NCBI RefSeq assembly: GCF_001428105.1
Contig: NZ_LMSJ01000060.1
Location: forward strand, 1-64,000
Direction: 5' to 3'
From: Paenibacillus sp. Soil766
GTDB lineage: Bacteria; Bacillota; Bacilli; Paenibacillales; NBRC-103111
DNA: 64,000 bases
Below are positions 26,501 to 34,352 of the stretch, one piece after another. The first letter of the stretch is position 1. Each line of letters starts with the position of its first letter. The notes under the pieces are model-generated. The model was not told the origin of the DNA and did no database searches. It was given only the letters and a program-made list of their open reading frames with translations. The position numbers and the translations under genes were made by a program.

Positions 26501-28427
26501 TGGATTCATTACCGCTCAAATCAACGGCGCTAACGGCAAATGTATATAGAGGACCGTAGGTCAATTGCGTGACCGTATAGAACGGTGCGATCGAAGTGCC
26601 GGTATGCTCCCAGGTAAGTCCCTTATTGATGGACATATACACATGGTAACTGCTCAAATCGGCATCATGAACCGAGTCCCATTGCAAGTTAACCTCCTTC
26701 TCTTTAGGCAAAACCAACAGCCCCATTGGGACGGCAGGCGGCGCGGTATCCGGGATTTGGATTAGGCTCGCCCGCACTCGGTCGGATTTGGCCGACTCAT
26801 TCCCGTTCTGATCGATCGCACTCACGGCAAACGTATAGATCGTTCCATAGGTTAACTGTGTTACCGTGTATTGTGAATGTGTCACCGTCTCCGGGAGTCT
26901 CGACCAACTCCCTCCATCATTCTCAGAGCGGTAAACGAGGTAACCGGCCACATCCGTTTCTGGAGAAGACTGCCACTGCAGCCCCACCGAATCACTGCCC
27001 GATCTTGCTGTCAATTGGGTTGGAACGGACGGCGCTGTCCGGTCGGGAACGTTCCCTCCGTTGTTGCCGTTGCCGTTCCCGCCGCCGCTTTGTCCACCGC
27101 CATTGCCTCCGCCCGTTGTACTCGGCGCGTTGATATCAGCTAAAGACCAAGTTCCAATATCGGCTGTTTCACCTGATTTGGGAGCGGACAACGGTTTATG
27201 CAGTTCCTGCAGACGGCAGCCGCACTCCTTAGATTCCTTCTGTCCCAATTTCGCCAGCGAATCTGGAATCGCATCTTTATATAAGGTCAACATAGGACTA
27301 CTAGTCCTCTCAATCACGACTGCGTGATAATTTCTTTCTGGTAGAACGTATGCCTTAAAACTGCCGTCAGTTTGTGTCAACGCAAAGAAGGTAGGATTCG
27401 TTGTAAAAGAGACCGCTACGCCAGCTTTAGGCTGCCCCGCTTTATCGATCAGCTTCCCAGAGAAAACAGCTGCCTTCTCGGCAGTTAGATTGATGTTGGC
27501 TGTTTCCTCATTGAAATTGAACGCCTGGTGAGTCGCTAAGCCCTCCGATTGAACCGCTGCTTCATATTGACCATAGGGGAGCGAAGCCTCGAAATGACCT
27601 TGCTCGTTCGTTCTTCCCCAACGCAGGATGGAGCGCTCTCCTTTCACATGTACACTGACAGCAGCGCCCGACAAGGGCTGACCATTCGAAGCTGATACAT
27701 GCAGCGAAATAGGATGCTCTTTCTCTTCTTCCTTCTTCTCCTCCTGCTTGTGCCAAGTCCCGATTCTAGAAAATAAGACGGCAGCTTCCGCCCGCGTCAG
27801 CTGCTTCTCTCCTCCGAATGATCCGTCCGGGAAGCCTTCAATTAATCCCGATCTCGTTAATGCCGCCACGTCGTTCTGAGCCCATTCAGGAATCTTCGCC
27901 AGATCAGTGAAATTCACCTTATCATGCGGCACTAGCTTGAAGATCCTATTGAGCATCACGGCCGCTTCCTGCCGATTGACAGGAGCATCCGGCCGAAAGC
28001 TGCCATCTGGAAAGCCCTCCACATAACCTCGGCGCGAAGCCAAGTAGACATCCTCCGCGAACCATTCACTGCCTACATCACGGTAGGACAGAGCCGCCGT
28101 CGCCGATCCATCCTCACTGAACACCACCTTGCCCAAGCGATTGGTGATGGAGACAAACTCAGCTCTCGTCAGGAGTCGATTGGGTCTGAACGCCCCGTCC
28201 TCATACCCCTTCATGATGCCTTCGGCCAGCATCGCTCGGATGGACGCGCTTGCCCATTCGGGCAGCTTCTCTTCTTGGGGAACAGAGACGGAGGGACTTA
28301 CCATTTTCCCGGCGTCCGATCCATCCGCTGCTAGCGGCACAGCCTGTGCAACAGAAGTAAACAGCAAGCTTCCGATCAAACTAGCTGCAACCTTTTCCTT
28401 CCATTTTCGCCACTTCAACGCCTTCAC
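20562..28427 (-). CDS. Giant secreted SLH / FnIII / NHL / RHS-repeat surface protein
   Basis: 2621 aa. Signal peptide (about 1-29); three SLH domains (about 55-222) that anchor to cell-wall polymer; two carboxypeptidase-regulatory-like beta domains (about 240-390); a Gly/Asn linker; two FnIII domains (about 465-650); another regulatory-like domain; a mixed region with FnIII-like fold; NHL-like propeller repeats; then many YD repeats ending in an RHS core (FRDYDPEAGRW, DPILYDSGQANLYNYVNNNP, near 2470-2510). The last ~120 residues after DPCGL are the variable tip, with several cysteines and no toxin motif that I know. No immunity gene follows. GTG start at 28427; a TTG at 28418 with GAGGTG is equally possible. 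Confidence 0.93.
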   Translation of the reverse strand: MKALKWRKWKEKVAASLIGSLLFTSVAQAVPLAADGSDAGKMVSPSVSVPQEEKLPEWASASIRAMLAEGIMKGYEDGAFRPNRLLTRAEFVSITNRLGKVVFSEDGSATAALSYRDVGSEWFAEDVYLASRRGYVEGFPDGSFRPDAPVNRQEAAVMLNRIFKLVPHDKVNFTDLAKIPEWAQNDVAALTRSGLIEGFPDGSFGGEKQLTRAEAAVLFSRIGTWHKQEEKKEEEKEHPISLHVSASNGQPLSGAAVSVHVKGERSILRWGRTNEQGHFEASLPYGQYEAAVQSEGLATHQAFNFNEETANINLTAEKAAVFSGKLIDKAGQPKAGVAVSFTTNPTFFALTQTDGSFKAYVLPERNYHAVVIERTSSPMLTLYKDAIPDSLAKLGQKESKECGCRLQELHKPLSAPKSGETADIGTWSLADINAPSTTGGGNGGGQSGGGNGNGNNGGNVPDRTAPSVPTQLTARSGSDSVGLQWQSSPETDVAGYLVYRSENDGGSWSRLPETVTHSQYTVTQLTYGTIYTFAVSAIDQNGNESAKSDRVRASLIQIPDTAPPAVPMGLLVLPKEKEVNLQWDSVHDADLSSYHVYMSINKGLTWEHTGTSIAPFYTVTQLTYGPLYTFAVSAVDLSGNESNKSTSVDSYSLPPVPDESSYPDPAPTPISLAGEDTFSTKMAFLYEGSQPIQKEVEPGALESQRLAVLKGTVLNEEGQPLSGVKITILDHPDWGYTRTRADGHFDLAVNGGGHLIVIYDKDGYMSIQRKTNVPWEDYVILTDVTLKAYDSKVTSVQLSGMSTEIQVAQGNPVSDNDGSRQATLLILPETTAYMKLPDGTTQSLPQLHVRATEYTVGDKGPQAMPGDLPSYVGYTYAVELSADEAVGAGATEVRFSQPLYTYVDNFLGFPVGEVVPSGYYDRQLGEWVSSTNGKIIQILRTEGGIAAIDSNGDGLTDDGTQLATIGMTAAEQMKLAELYQDGKTLWRVPIEHFTPWDFNWPYGPPNDAILPPHLRPNYDNPDINDNCKKSGSIIGCQEQTLGESIPITGTSLTLNYYSRRAEGYKSKSTLEIPVINGPLPASLTGISLEIHIAGKKVTQWVSLSQGTKPVSFNWDGKDAYGRQLIGSHSYKVIVKYHYRPQYYASSAAFDKSFGQPGMKDKGVMIGLNRTAATLSTEREWNGLVESPVDVYQEMGIAGWSLDGHEAYNSETGALSEGSGSMRYRDQGELAAKLIDFRSTATGGIGSSYKISIPSATTIGPDGDIYVNTYMNTAQNYPNNVETQVFRMEGDGSDARNVTPVQGPLLLNALIVDSEGTLYGTSWGTFRIWRKKTSETSWVPIAGTGSQGQEYSEIPSGIPALEANLHNPVNLAISPDGSLYFTDGFALCRIDSDGMLTSYGDRTWKTGSNNGADSGPFTKETIGVVDDVVTAPDGSLYVLDTGGCSFSYCAFTRIRKISVDGSVSLFAGAMNPDMVVNFVNGMPAKGATFRTAGNQLHIDNKGNLIFMREADNGDRQICQITPEGTIREFASDQIQQLKQKVKDENGTYSGSVYINMLAVGPRGEVIVQVQHSKNPPDYFSLYRIDSSAQDGVTDEAGLIRYEFDPQTGRQLSTNNALTGSVVSQFAYDDSGRLTRMLDRVGNALTIERSSDGTPTAIITSGGQRTTLQIQNGQLIRLSNPLGESYQMQYDATGLLKQFTDPNGHVRRYGYDSQGYLTRAENPLEGVSTLERTNIPNGYKVTYTRPGNEITSFEVSENNGQLLRVSTDSAGARTVSKQQAGGAEEIQYPDGTQVVKQLGLDPRWGSDAPQLSNLLVTTPSGRVWKMSESRKVNLRVKHDPYSVQSVDIVYTMSETSSGGTKTSSSSVKYDALEKKFIETSAEAQVTTTYLDALDRVWKIEEPGSEPLLYTYDTKGLLVKIEQGEQFLIHTYNDKNQLISTSDATGLTKRFTYDAAGREITIQLPSGQIIGKQYDAVGNVTAIVMPDGTVYDQSYDELDKFNGFSMAGGESAELQVAFTTSGKMEKSILPGGRQVNYGYDTVGRINGLSDPDVQRLFSYAGNLDLVSTMESLQAANPANRQSIAYTYDGSDVTGMNWFGKANGQFAYKYDGYSNLTNIRMTAGAIANKDIPLSWDKDGNLAKFGPFAFNRNSPGKRVASIADGTMDIGVKYDAQGRISELLYMLQGEAVSKDERIYDLSGKMISQTTTTSEGVESVDYIFDQDGQLLHLSRTDALGTTFTENYTYDVNRNRVSREVTGSALETSSYGDYDAIIQSGSTSYHFNADGYLTSKGDDTFHYGARGELLEAVVDGQTFTYTYDGLGRRTARDVQGKTTQYLYGNPLAPQSLTAVIGEDQSVTTYFYNENGLLLALERDGVRYYVITDTVGTPTKVLKGDKTIVKEIRYDSYGVLLADTNPSFVLDIGFAGGLHDSGTKLVRFGFRDYDPEAGRWTARDPILYDSGQANLYNYVNNNPIQLRDPCGLFCVGASAYEGVGGGGKFCITDEGVSGCAEVGFGIGTNVEVNPGEDLSSTGISAELSLKAAFGPVSYTNGLKISSQFNGDCPKFDFISKAKAGPFGVDFMSPSKSGISSKFEKTDTKMGDLFKGSGFKAEAALKTKGCAQYKW

Positions 28428-28428
28428 C

Positions 28429-28875
28429 TCATTCCTTGTTCTGATATGTCAGTACAACAGACGTCGCATCCGGGTTAGGTGTACTAATCGTGACGAGCAA
28501 TTTACTGCCGTTCAGTAGACCGCTGCCTGTATACGAATCCTCAATGATCGTCTCGTTAAGATCTGTGTACCCTGAAGATTTGTAATAGTCCTTATACAAC
28601 TTCATAATTTCTTTGAAATCTGTTCGAACATCATACATAACGATAATCGCTTCCTTGGTGGAGATGGCCGATTGTACTTCAGCGTCTTTGGCGATCGGAA
28701 TCGATTTCGGGAATTGTTCCGGAATACTTTCACTTGCCGTTAACGTAACCTTCTCGCCTCCTTTGCCTACTGGCAGCGTAATTGTTTTCTCATCCGCGTC
28801 GCCGCAGCCTGTAAGCAGTAACAACCCGCAGAGCAGGAGCATAAGAACGCTCAAACCTTTTTTCAAGAGAACCAT
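28429..28875 (-). CDS. Small lipoprotein of unknown function
   Basis: About 148 aa. The frame is open far upstream, but the lipoprotein signal starts at ATG 28875 or TTG 28866 (AAAGGA is better spaced for the TTG). Signal MVLLKKGLSVLMLLLCGLLL, lipobox LTGC. The mature part is an alpha/beta domain of about 120 residues with no family that I recognise. The stop codon is 1 nt before the GTG of the giant RHS protein, so the two are cotranscribed; it may assist secretion or display of that protein (inference). Confidence 0.75.
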   Translation of the reverse strand: MVLLKKGLSVLMLLLCGLLLLTGCGDADEKTITLPVGKGGEKVTLTASESIPEQFPKSIPIAKDAEVQSAISTKEAIIVMYDVRTDFKEIMKLYKDYYKSSGYTDLNETIIEDSYTGSGLLNGSKLLVTISTPNPDATSVVLTYQNKE

Positions 28876-28903
28876 TTCCTTTCTGCTTGCAATGTCCTTA
28901 CAT

Positions 28904-29527
28904 CTAACTTGCGTGTACATGTTGCACCTCACGAGTTTCCTTGTATATGTCAGCAGGCTGACCCTCCCATTTCCAAAGCGCCCTACCCAAACCGACAAAA
29001 GCAATACCAAATAAGAGTCGGGAAGCATAATCACCCATTGGAGCAAAATCGCTCACAGCGCCAACAATCATCACGATCAACGCCCAACGAGGAAGAAGCT
29101 TAATTTTTAAGGATAAGCTGGCAAACAGGATAAACGCGATCATTTTTAAACCTACATTGCCAATCGTTGCGATTAAAAAAGGAAGCGGAGGGGTGCCGTT
29201 CCCCTCGAACATGCTGGGATCCAATTGATGAATAATCGGTGCAAGCAAGATCAGCCCATATTGATGGCCAGCGAACACCGAGGAGGTCAGAAAGATGAAG
29301 AAAAACGAGAATAGACCGTACCCCCGAACTTTATGAATTTGCGCTAACAACATGCCGATAAATAGAAAAAGTGAACCCGTAACCGCCGCCGTATCAAGTC
29401 CCCAACCGACTAAACCTGACATACTGCCGTCATAGGCAGGCACAATAAAAAACCTTGCTGGCAAATAAGCCAGCCCTCCCAAAATCCCAGCAACTCCAAA
29501 CGCTTTAATCAACCCATTTTGATTCAT
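28904..29527 (-). CDS. Integral membrane protein of unknown function
   Basis: 207 aa from the ATG at 29527 (AAAGGA, 9-nt spacing); the longer frame to 29644 has no ribosome site. Five to six hydrophobic segments, short loops, a cytoplasmic C-terminus ending in EVQHVHAS. No known family recognised; it looks like the DUF4386-type small membrane proteins in layout, but this is weak. Followed by the lipoprotein and RHS genes with a short gap, so it may head that transcript. Confidence 0.75.
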   Translation of the reverse strand: MNQNGLIKAFGVAGILGGLAYLPARFFIVPAYDGSMSGLVGWGLDTAAVTGSLFLFIGMLLAQIHKVRGYGLFSFFFIFLTSSVFAGHQYGLILLAPIIHQLDPSMFEGNGTPPLPFLIATIGNVGLKMIAFILFASLSLKIKLLPRWALIVMIVGAVSDFAPMGDYASRLLFGIAFVGLGRALWKWEGQPADIYKETREVQHVHAS

Positions 29528-29649
29528 AATACACATTCCTTTCATTTGGTTTGTGGTCATACCACATATGGACCCATCATAACGGGAAGCTTTCGGACAC
29601 GAAACGTACCAAACGTATACAACAAGGTATACACTTTGGATCAAACGCC

Positions 29650-29680
29650 AAAAAAGCCTGGAGACTCATTCTCTCAGGCT
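29650..29680 (-). terminator. Terminator after AAA/LuxR regulator
   Basis: Stem AGCCTGAGA/TCTCCAGGCT with one bulge, followed by TTTTTTGG on the minus strand. It lies between the regulator (stop at 29734) and the membrane-protein gene. Confidence 0.8.
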
Positions 29681-29733
29681 TCTTATCCGGGCATTTCCGG
29701 AAGTGTGTTATGTTAGGGGACGTCTACGTCCGC

Positions 29734-31764
29734 TCAGCTCATTAATTTTTGGAGAAGCTCCGTTTTACCTTTGACTTCAAGCTTTTCATAGATGCGGCTC
29801 AGGCACTTTTTCACAGTAATCTCCGCTAAATATAGCTTTTGAGCAATTTCTTGGTTAGACGAACATGTCATCGTTAGCAGAGCAATATCCCGCTCGCGAT
29901 CCGTCAACCCTGATAAAATGGCATCTCGTTGGCTTGTATCCTCTTCAATTTGAGTTGATCGATATAGCTTCTCCACGAAATTCTTGATATCTTTATCTTC
30001 CCTAAAATCAAGAACAAGTACAGGTGCTGGGAATTCCGGGCCGAATCCCTTATGTGCTGCCTTAGGAACCTCTACATACCCGATTCCTTTTACCGTTTCC
30101 TGGTTATAGGTCATCGGCGCAGTATAAACCATAATCCCGCCTTTTAAATAATAGGAAAGATAGGTTTGAAAGAACATAAACCGCGCTGCCGCACTATCAT
30201 CCTTGGAAAAGTCGATAATATATTGAAACCAACCGGCAGGCGACTCCGGAGCTACCCGAAAACGATCCAGCTCTTGTTTAGTCAGCGTCTGAAAATAGGA
30301 CTGTGTGATTGGATTTTGCTGCAGCAGCGACAGTGAATCTCGGTGAATCGGAATATAAATAAAAATGCCTACCGCTTCATTTTTTTCGTTCTTAAGCAGC
30401 CTCACCGTGTCGCTTCCCAGCGGAATGATGTCGGCAAGACGAATGGAGGAAAACCATTTATAATGAACCGCTTTTGGAATGTTGTACATATGCTTTTCAT
30501 TGGTAACGGGATCATACATTTCTTGGGAGTAGTCATCAGGATTGGCCAAAATATCATTCATATATTGTTCAGCTTCAGCCATGTTGTCCAGATAAACCGT
30601 TTCGATTTCATAGGATTGATCTAGCGCATCATCATAGAACATCGCCCGAAAACCAGGCTCCCCCACGATATAAATAAAATCTAGCAAGTGGAGATTTCTC
30701 TCTTCCAGTGAAGCATATCGAGAGGTCACGCAGCTATAGTTATACTTTACGCTACGCCGCCAAAGCTCCTGATAAACTTGCGGTTTCTTTAGCCTGAAAT
30801 CTTGATTTAGCGCTTTGCGAAGGACCTGATGCAGGTACCAACCCCGCTCACTTTTGCGAATAAAGGAAAGCTGAATCAGCTTCTCGAACTCCTTATCGCT
30901 AATTGTCTTATCTAGCATCATCTCGAGGATCTCATGGTTGAAAACACGCACCATCGTTACAGCTTCCAATAACTCCCGCAGGGCGAGATCTGGGATTTCA
31001 CGCAGCCATTGACCAGCAATTTCCTTAAACGTTTCATTCCATAATAAAAGAAATTCGGACTCCTGCTCTCCTCTCATACCTCGCAGTTCAAGCAAACCCA
31101 TGAATAAGGATAATGTTAAAGGATGCCCCTTCGTCAACATAAATGAATTTCGAATAAAGCTTACGTCATAATCGCCATAATTCGCGGTATACTGCTCGCA
31201 AGTTTCGTAGTCAAATGCCTTCAAGTGGATCAACTTTATCATTCTTCTCCAAGCGGGAGAGGCAACCCAACCGCCTTTGAGCGGGAAACGACCAGATAGT
31301 ACAATTAGGATATGGCTGGATAGCCGAACCAGAAAGGTTTGACGCAACCATTCATCCAGCTCATTCATCTCTTCATACGTATCAACCACCAAGACGATAC
31401 GTCTATCTTGAGCTAGCGTATTCAGCTTTTGCACAGCCGCTTGCAAGAATACTTCCTCACTTGAATCCTCTGTCTCTAGCATACCTGTCTGAATCACAGT
31501 GAACAGTCGTGATAGGAAGCCTATTGGCGTCTTGGTAAAATCCAAGCTATCCAGAAGAAAGAAGGGAACGTCCTCATCGCCGCATATTCGTCGAAACTGA
31601 TCAAGCAGGGAGCTTTTACCTATCCCTCCAGTACCGCTAATCGACAGAATACGAGCATGACTTGCTGCACCCAACACGAAATCCTTGAACAGCTTAAGCT
31701 CTTTCATGCGCCCAACAAAAAAGCTCTCTTCTAATCGCTTAATCTCCTCACCTAAGCTGCTCAT
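29734..31764 (-). CDS. AAA-ATPase transcriptional regulator with LuxR-type HTH
   Basis: 676 aa from the ATG at 31764 with GGAGGT 4-5 nt upstream; the ATG at 31776 lacks a site. N-terminal STAND-like ATPase: Walker A SGTGGIGKSS (about 44-51), Walker B-like IVLVVDTYEE. A middle region of about 300 residues without obvious TPR repeats, then a C-terminal LuxR helix-turn-helix (LTDRERDIALL to KTELLQKLMS, about 615-676). The layout resembles MalT-like one-component regulators. It is monocistronic and its target could be the adjacent membrane/lipoprotein/RHS genes. The inducer is not readable. Confidence 0.85.
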   Translation of the reverse strand: MSSLGEEIKRLEESFFVGRMKELKLFKDFVLGAASHARILSISGTGGIGKSSLLDQFRRICGDEDVPFFLLDSLDFTKTPIGFLSRLFTVIQTGMLETEDSSEEVFLQAAVQKLNTLAQDRRIVLVVDTYEEMNELDEWLRQTFLVRLSSHILIVLSGRFPLKGGWVASPAWRRMIKLIHLKAFDYETCEQYTANYGDYDVSFIRNSFMLTKGHPLTLSLFMGLLELRGMRGEQESEFLLLWNETFKEIAGQWLREIPDLALRELLEAVTMVRVFNHEILEMMLDKTISDKEFEKLIQLSFIRKSERGWYLHQVLRKALNQDFRLKKPQVYQELWRRSVKYNYSCVTSRYASLEERNLHLLDFIYIVGEPGFRAMFYDDALDQSYEIETVYLDNMAEAEQYMNDILANPDDYSQEMYDPVTNEKHMYNIPKAVHYKWFSSIRLADIIPLGSDTVRLLKNEKNEAVGIFIYIPIHRDSLSLLQQNPITQSYFQTLTKQELDRFRVAPESPAGWFQYIIDFSKDDSAAARFMFFQTYLSYYLKGGIMVYTAPMTYNQETVKGIGYVEVPKAAHKGFGPEFPAPVLVLDFREDKDIKNFVEKLYRSTQIEEDTSQRDAILSGLTDRERDIALLTMTCSSNQEIAQKLYLAEITVKKCLSRIYEKLEVKGKTELLQKLMS

Positions 31765-31924
31765 TTCGACCTCCATCTGCTACTAAGTGCCTATATACTT
31801 AAAAATATACGCAAGGATCTTGCCTTTATACGAATAATCAATTTGATAAATGTAACTAAATACTACTAAACTTCAAAATGATCTACAACAACATTCATAA
31901 AAAAACCTTTTACAATTGCCAAAA

Positions 31925-31948
31925 AAGAGCTGCATCAATGCAGCTCTT
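31925..31948 (-). terminator. Terminator overlapping the end of the AraC regulator gene
   Basis: Perfect 11-bp stem AAGAGCTGCAT/ATGCAGCTCTT with 2-nt loop, flanked by A and T runs. The stop codon of the regulator gene (31935-31937) is inside the hairpin. Confidence 0.85.
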
Positions 31949-34304
31949 CTTTTTTGTGTAGCGTGCGGTATTCATTTGGTGAGATGCCTTCTACTTTCTT
32001 GAAAACTCTTAGAAATGTCGTACGGCTGTGGATCCCGACGATCTCGGCAATTTCGTTCACGCGCAGATCCGATTGTACCAGCATTTCCTTCGCTTTTTCA
32101 ATGCGTACCTGATTGATATAATCTGTTAAATATTGATCTTTTTTATCTTTAAACACCCTGGATACATACTTGACGGAAACGCCCATCTCATCAGCAATCT
32201 GTTCGAGCCCAAGATCTTGCGTGTAATGATCGTGGATATATTGTTCAATCAGCGATACGAGGTTCCCCGATTTCGAACCGCCTCTTTGGGCTTTCGCCAT
32301 TTCGATGATTCGCGTGAAAAATTCACATATCGTTGACTCCAGCTCCTTCGTGCCGAAAAACGACTCTTCGAACGCACTGCCGTTAAAGGGGATTTCCCTT
32401 TCCATATGCAGTTGTGAGGCATGTTGTCCTTTTTCCGCTAAAAACCGGACACCGGTCACATACATTTCTTTATATAGCTGAAGCGTATGTTCATAAGAAA
32501 TACTTCGCTGCTCATTGCTCTCTACGATACTCGCAACGACATCCTTCACGGCCTGCACATCACCGAGCTTTAAGTAGTTTACTATTCTTTGCTCGTCGTG
32601 GAGCGAATACCGATAGCTGTTTTCAATCGACATTTGGTTGGAATCGACAATTTGAAACCGTTGATCTTTATTGCGCTTGCTAACCGCTGTCATCGCCTCG
32701 TTATGTGAAGCGCCAATATCATTCACATTCGTATAAAATGTACCGATACCGATCGTAATATCATAATACATACGAATATCATATTCGAAAATATTAAGCA
32801 TGCTTTGGAAAGCGGGGTGCAGCAGCTCCGTCTCCTGGGGACCATTCATATTAATTAAGCATACAAACATATTTTGCCGGTGATCCATTACATAACATGG
32901 AACTTGACTGCCCAGCAGATTCCATACAATCTTTTTAATGCCATTAATAATAAAGATGCGTTCCGTATCCTGAATATCCTCATAGAAGGCATCTTTGAAA
33001 TCAAAAAACACAGTGCAGCATATAAAGCCGGAACGAGTGAAGCCGAAGCCTGCCTTTAACGTCTCACGTAAAATTTCTTCTTGGTTGATCGTGTGACCTT
33101 TTAACAAAAATAGCAGCGAATACTCCACATACTCGTGTGTCTGCTTATCATATTTCACTTTAACCAGCTGATGGCTGTCAGACATCCGATTAATTCCCTG
33201 CTGAATGAGCTCGAACTCGTTGGCCGCTGCACTGACCTCATGCTCTCCGTTTACCTGCACACTTTTCTGGGCAATAATGTCCCGGATATTACGGATCGGA
33301 TTGTAGATGCGAAGGCTGAACACGAACGAGAATACGATTCCCATCACCATGAGCACCACGCATAGCAGCAGCGTCATTTGCAGAATACCGACTGTATAAT
33401 GATTGAATTCAGCAAGCGGTGTGAACGAATAGTAATTCCATCCGTACATATCGGATTTCACATAAGCCACTAGGTAGCGTTTGCCACCGACCTCCAACTC
33501 CTTCGAAGCACTACTTTCATCAAAAGTGGCTTTTAAGTTTTGTGCGGTTAACTTATCATTCAAGTATCCTTTGGCATCGTACATAAGCTCTTGGTTACCG
33601 TCAAAAACGACAAAGCTAGTTGAGCCGAATACGGCTCCCCCCTTCAATGTCTTTTCTATGGTCTCAACGGCAATATTGATAACCATAACAGCACTGTGGT
33701 TGCGGATCCGGTTGATCATCACGATGGGGATCACTTGTTTGACATACACTTTATCCTGAATGACTTGCGAAACTGGAAGCAGCTCCACGCTTTTCTTCGA
33801 ACTCATCTTGCTCATCCAGTAGCTCGCGTCGTATTTTTCATACTTGTACATGTTGTTAAAAAAAGATTCGAAATAATTGACACCGCCACTGACATAAACG
33901 TCTTGGTTATCAATATAAGCGAACATCGAATCGGCAAAATGGCCGACGATGTTCTCGTTGCGCTGCATAATACGCGGTAATCGCCACAGCTCGGATTTGA
34001 CTTCTAAGCTTTGCGTACTTTTGGGCATGAACAGGGTCTGTACCTTATCATCGTATAAAAAGCTAACGCTGGTTTCCTGTGCCGTTTTGATATAGGAATC
34101 CACTGTATTGGCCGAAGATTGCAAGTTCGTCGAAATACGCTGGTTAAACTCCTTCTTCATGATGCTGACGGAATACCAATATTCAGAAACTCCGATAATG
34201 ATAATCGGGATTAATAGAGACAGGAAAGAGCATAAAATAGTTAGAAACAGCCGGTTATGCTTGCCTTGCATGCCACTAATTTGCTTTACCCATGGTATTT
34301 CCAC
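31935..34304 (-). CDS. Membrane-anchored AraC-family regulator with extracellular sensor
   Basis: 789 aa, GTG start at 34304 behind GAGGGTGGG. TM1 about 19-42, an extracellular Cache-like domain of about 250 residues, TM2 about 290-315, a cytoplasmic region and a C-terminal AraC double HTH (about 690-785, LEQIADEMGVSVKYVSRVFK and VEGISPNEYRT). This single-protein sensor-regulator type is typical of Paenibacillus glycan loci. It ends the operon that begins at 43171 and probably controls it; two upstream direct repeats (43344-43403) are candidate sites. Confidence 0.9.
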   Translation of the reverse strand: MEIPWVKQISGMQGKHNRLFLTILCSFLSLLIPIIIIGVSEYWYSVSIMKKEFNQRISTNLQSSANTVDSYIKTAQETSVSFLYDDKVQTLFMPKSTQSLEVKSELWRLPRIMQRNENIVGHFADSMFAYIDNQDVYVSGGVNYFESFFNNMYKYEKYDASYWMSKMSSKKSVELLPVSQVIQDKVYVKQVIPIVMINRIRNHSAVMVINIAVETIEKTLKGGAVFGSTSFVVFDGNQELMYDAKGYLNDKLTAQNLKATFDESSASKELEVGGKRYLVAYVKSDMYGWNYYSFTPLAEFNHYTVGILQMTLLLCVVLMVMGIVFSFVFSLRIYNPIRNIRDIIAQKSVQVNGEHEVSAAANEFELIQQGINRMSDSHQLVKVKYDKQTHEYVEYSLLFLLKGHTINQEEILRETLKAGFGFTRSGFICCTVFFDFKDAFYEDIQDTERIFIINGIKKIVWNLLGSQVPCYVMDHRQNMFVCLINMNGPQETELLHPAFQSMLNIFEYDIRMYYDITIGIGTFYTNVNDIGASHNEAMTAVSKRNKDQRFQIVDSNQMSIENSYRYSLHDEQRIVNYLKLGDVQAVKDVVASIVESNEQRSISYEHTLQLYKEMYVTGVRFLAEKGQHASQLHMEREIPFNGSAFEESFFGTKELESTICEFFTRIIEMAKAQRGGSKSGNLVSLIEQYIHDHYTQDLGLEQIADEMGVSVKYVSRVFKDKKDQYLTDYINQVRIEKAKEMLVQSDLRVNEIAEIVGIHSRTTFLRVFKKVEGISPNEYRTLHKKEELH

Positions 34305-34352
34305 AGCTATCCCACCCTCTTCCTGCCTCCGATGTTACGACAATACGTTAAG

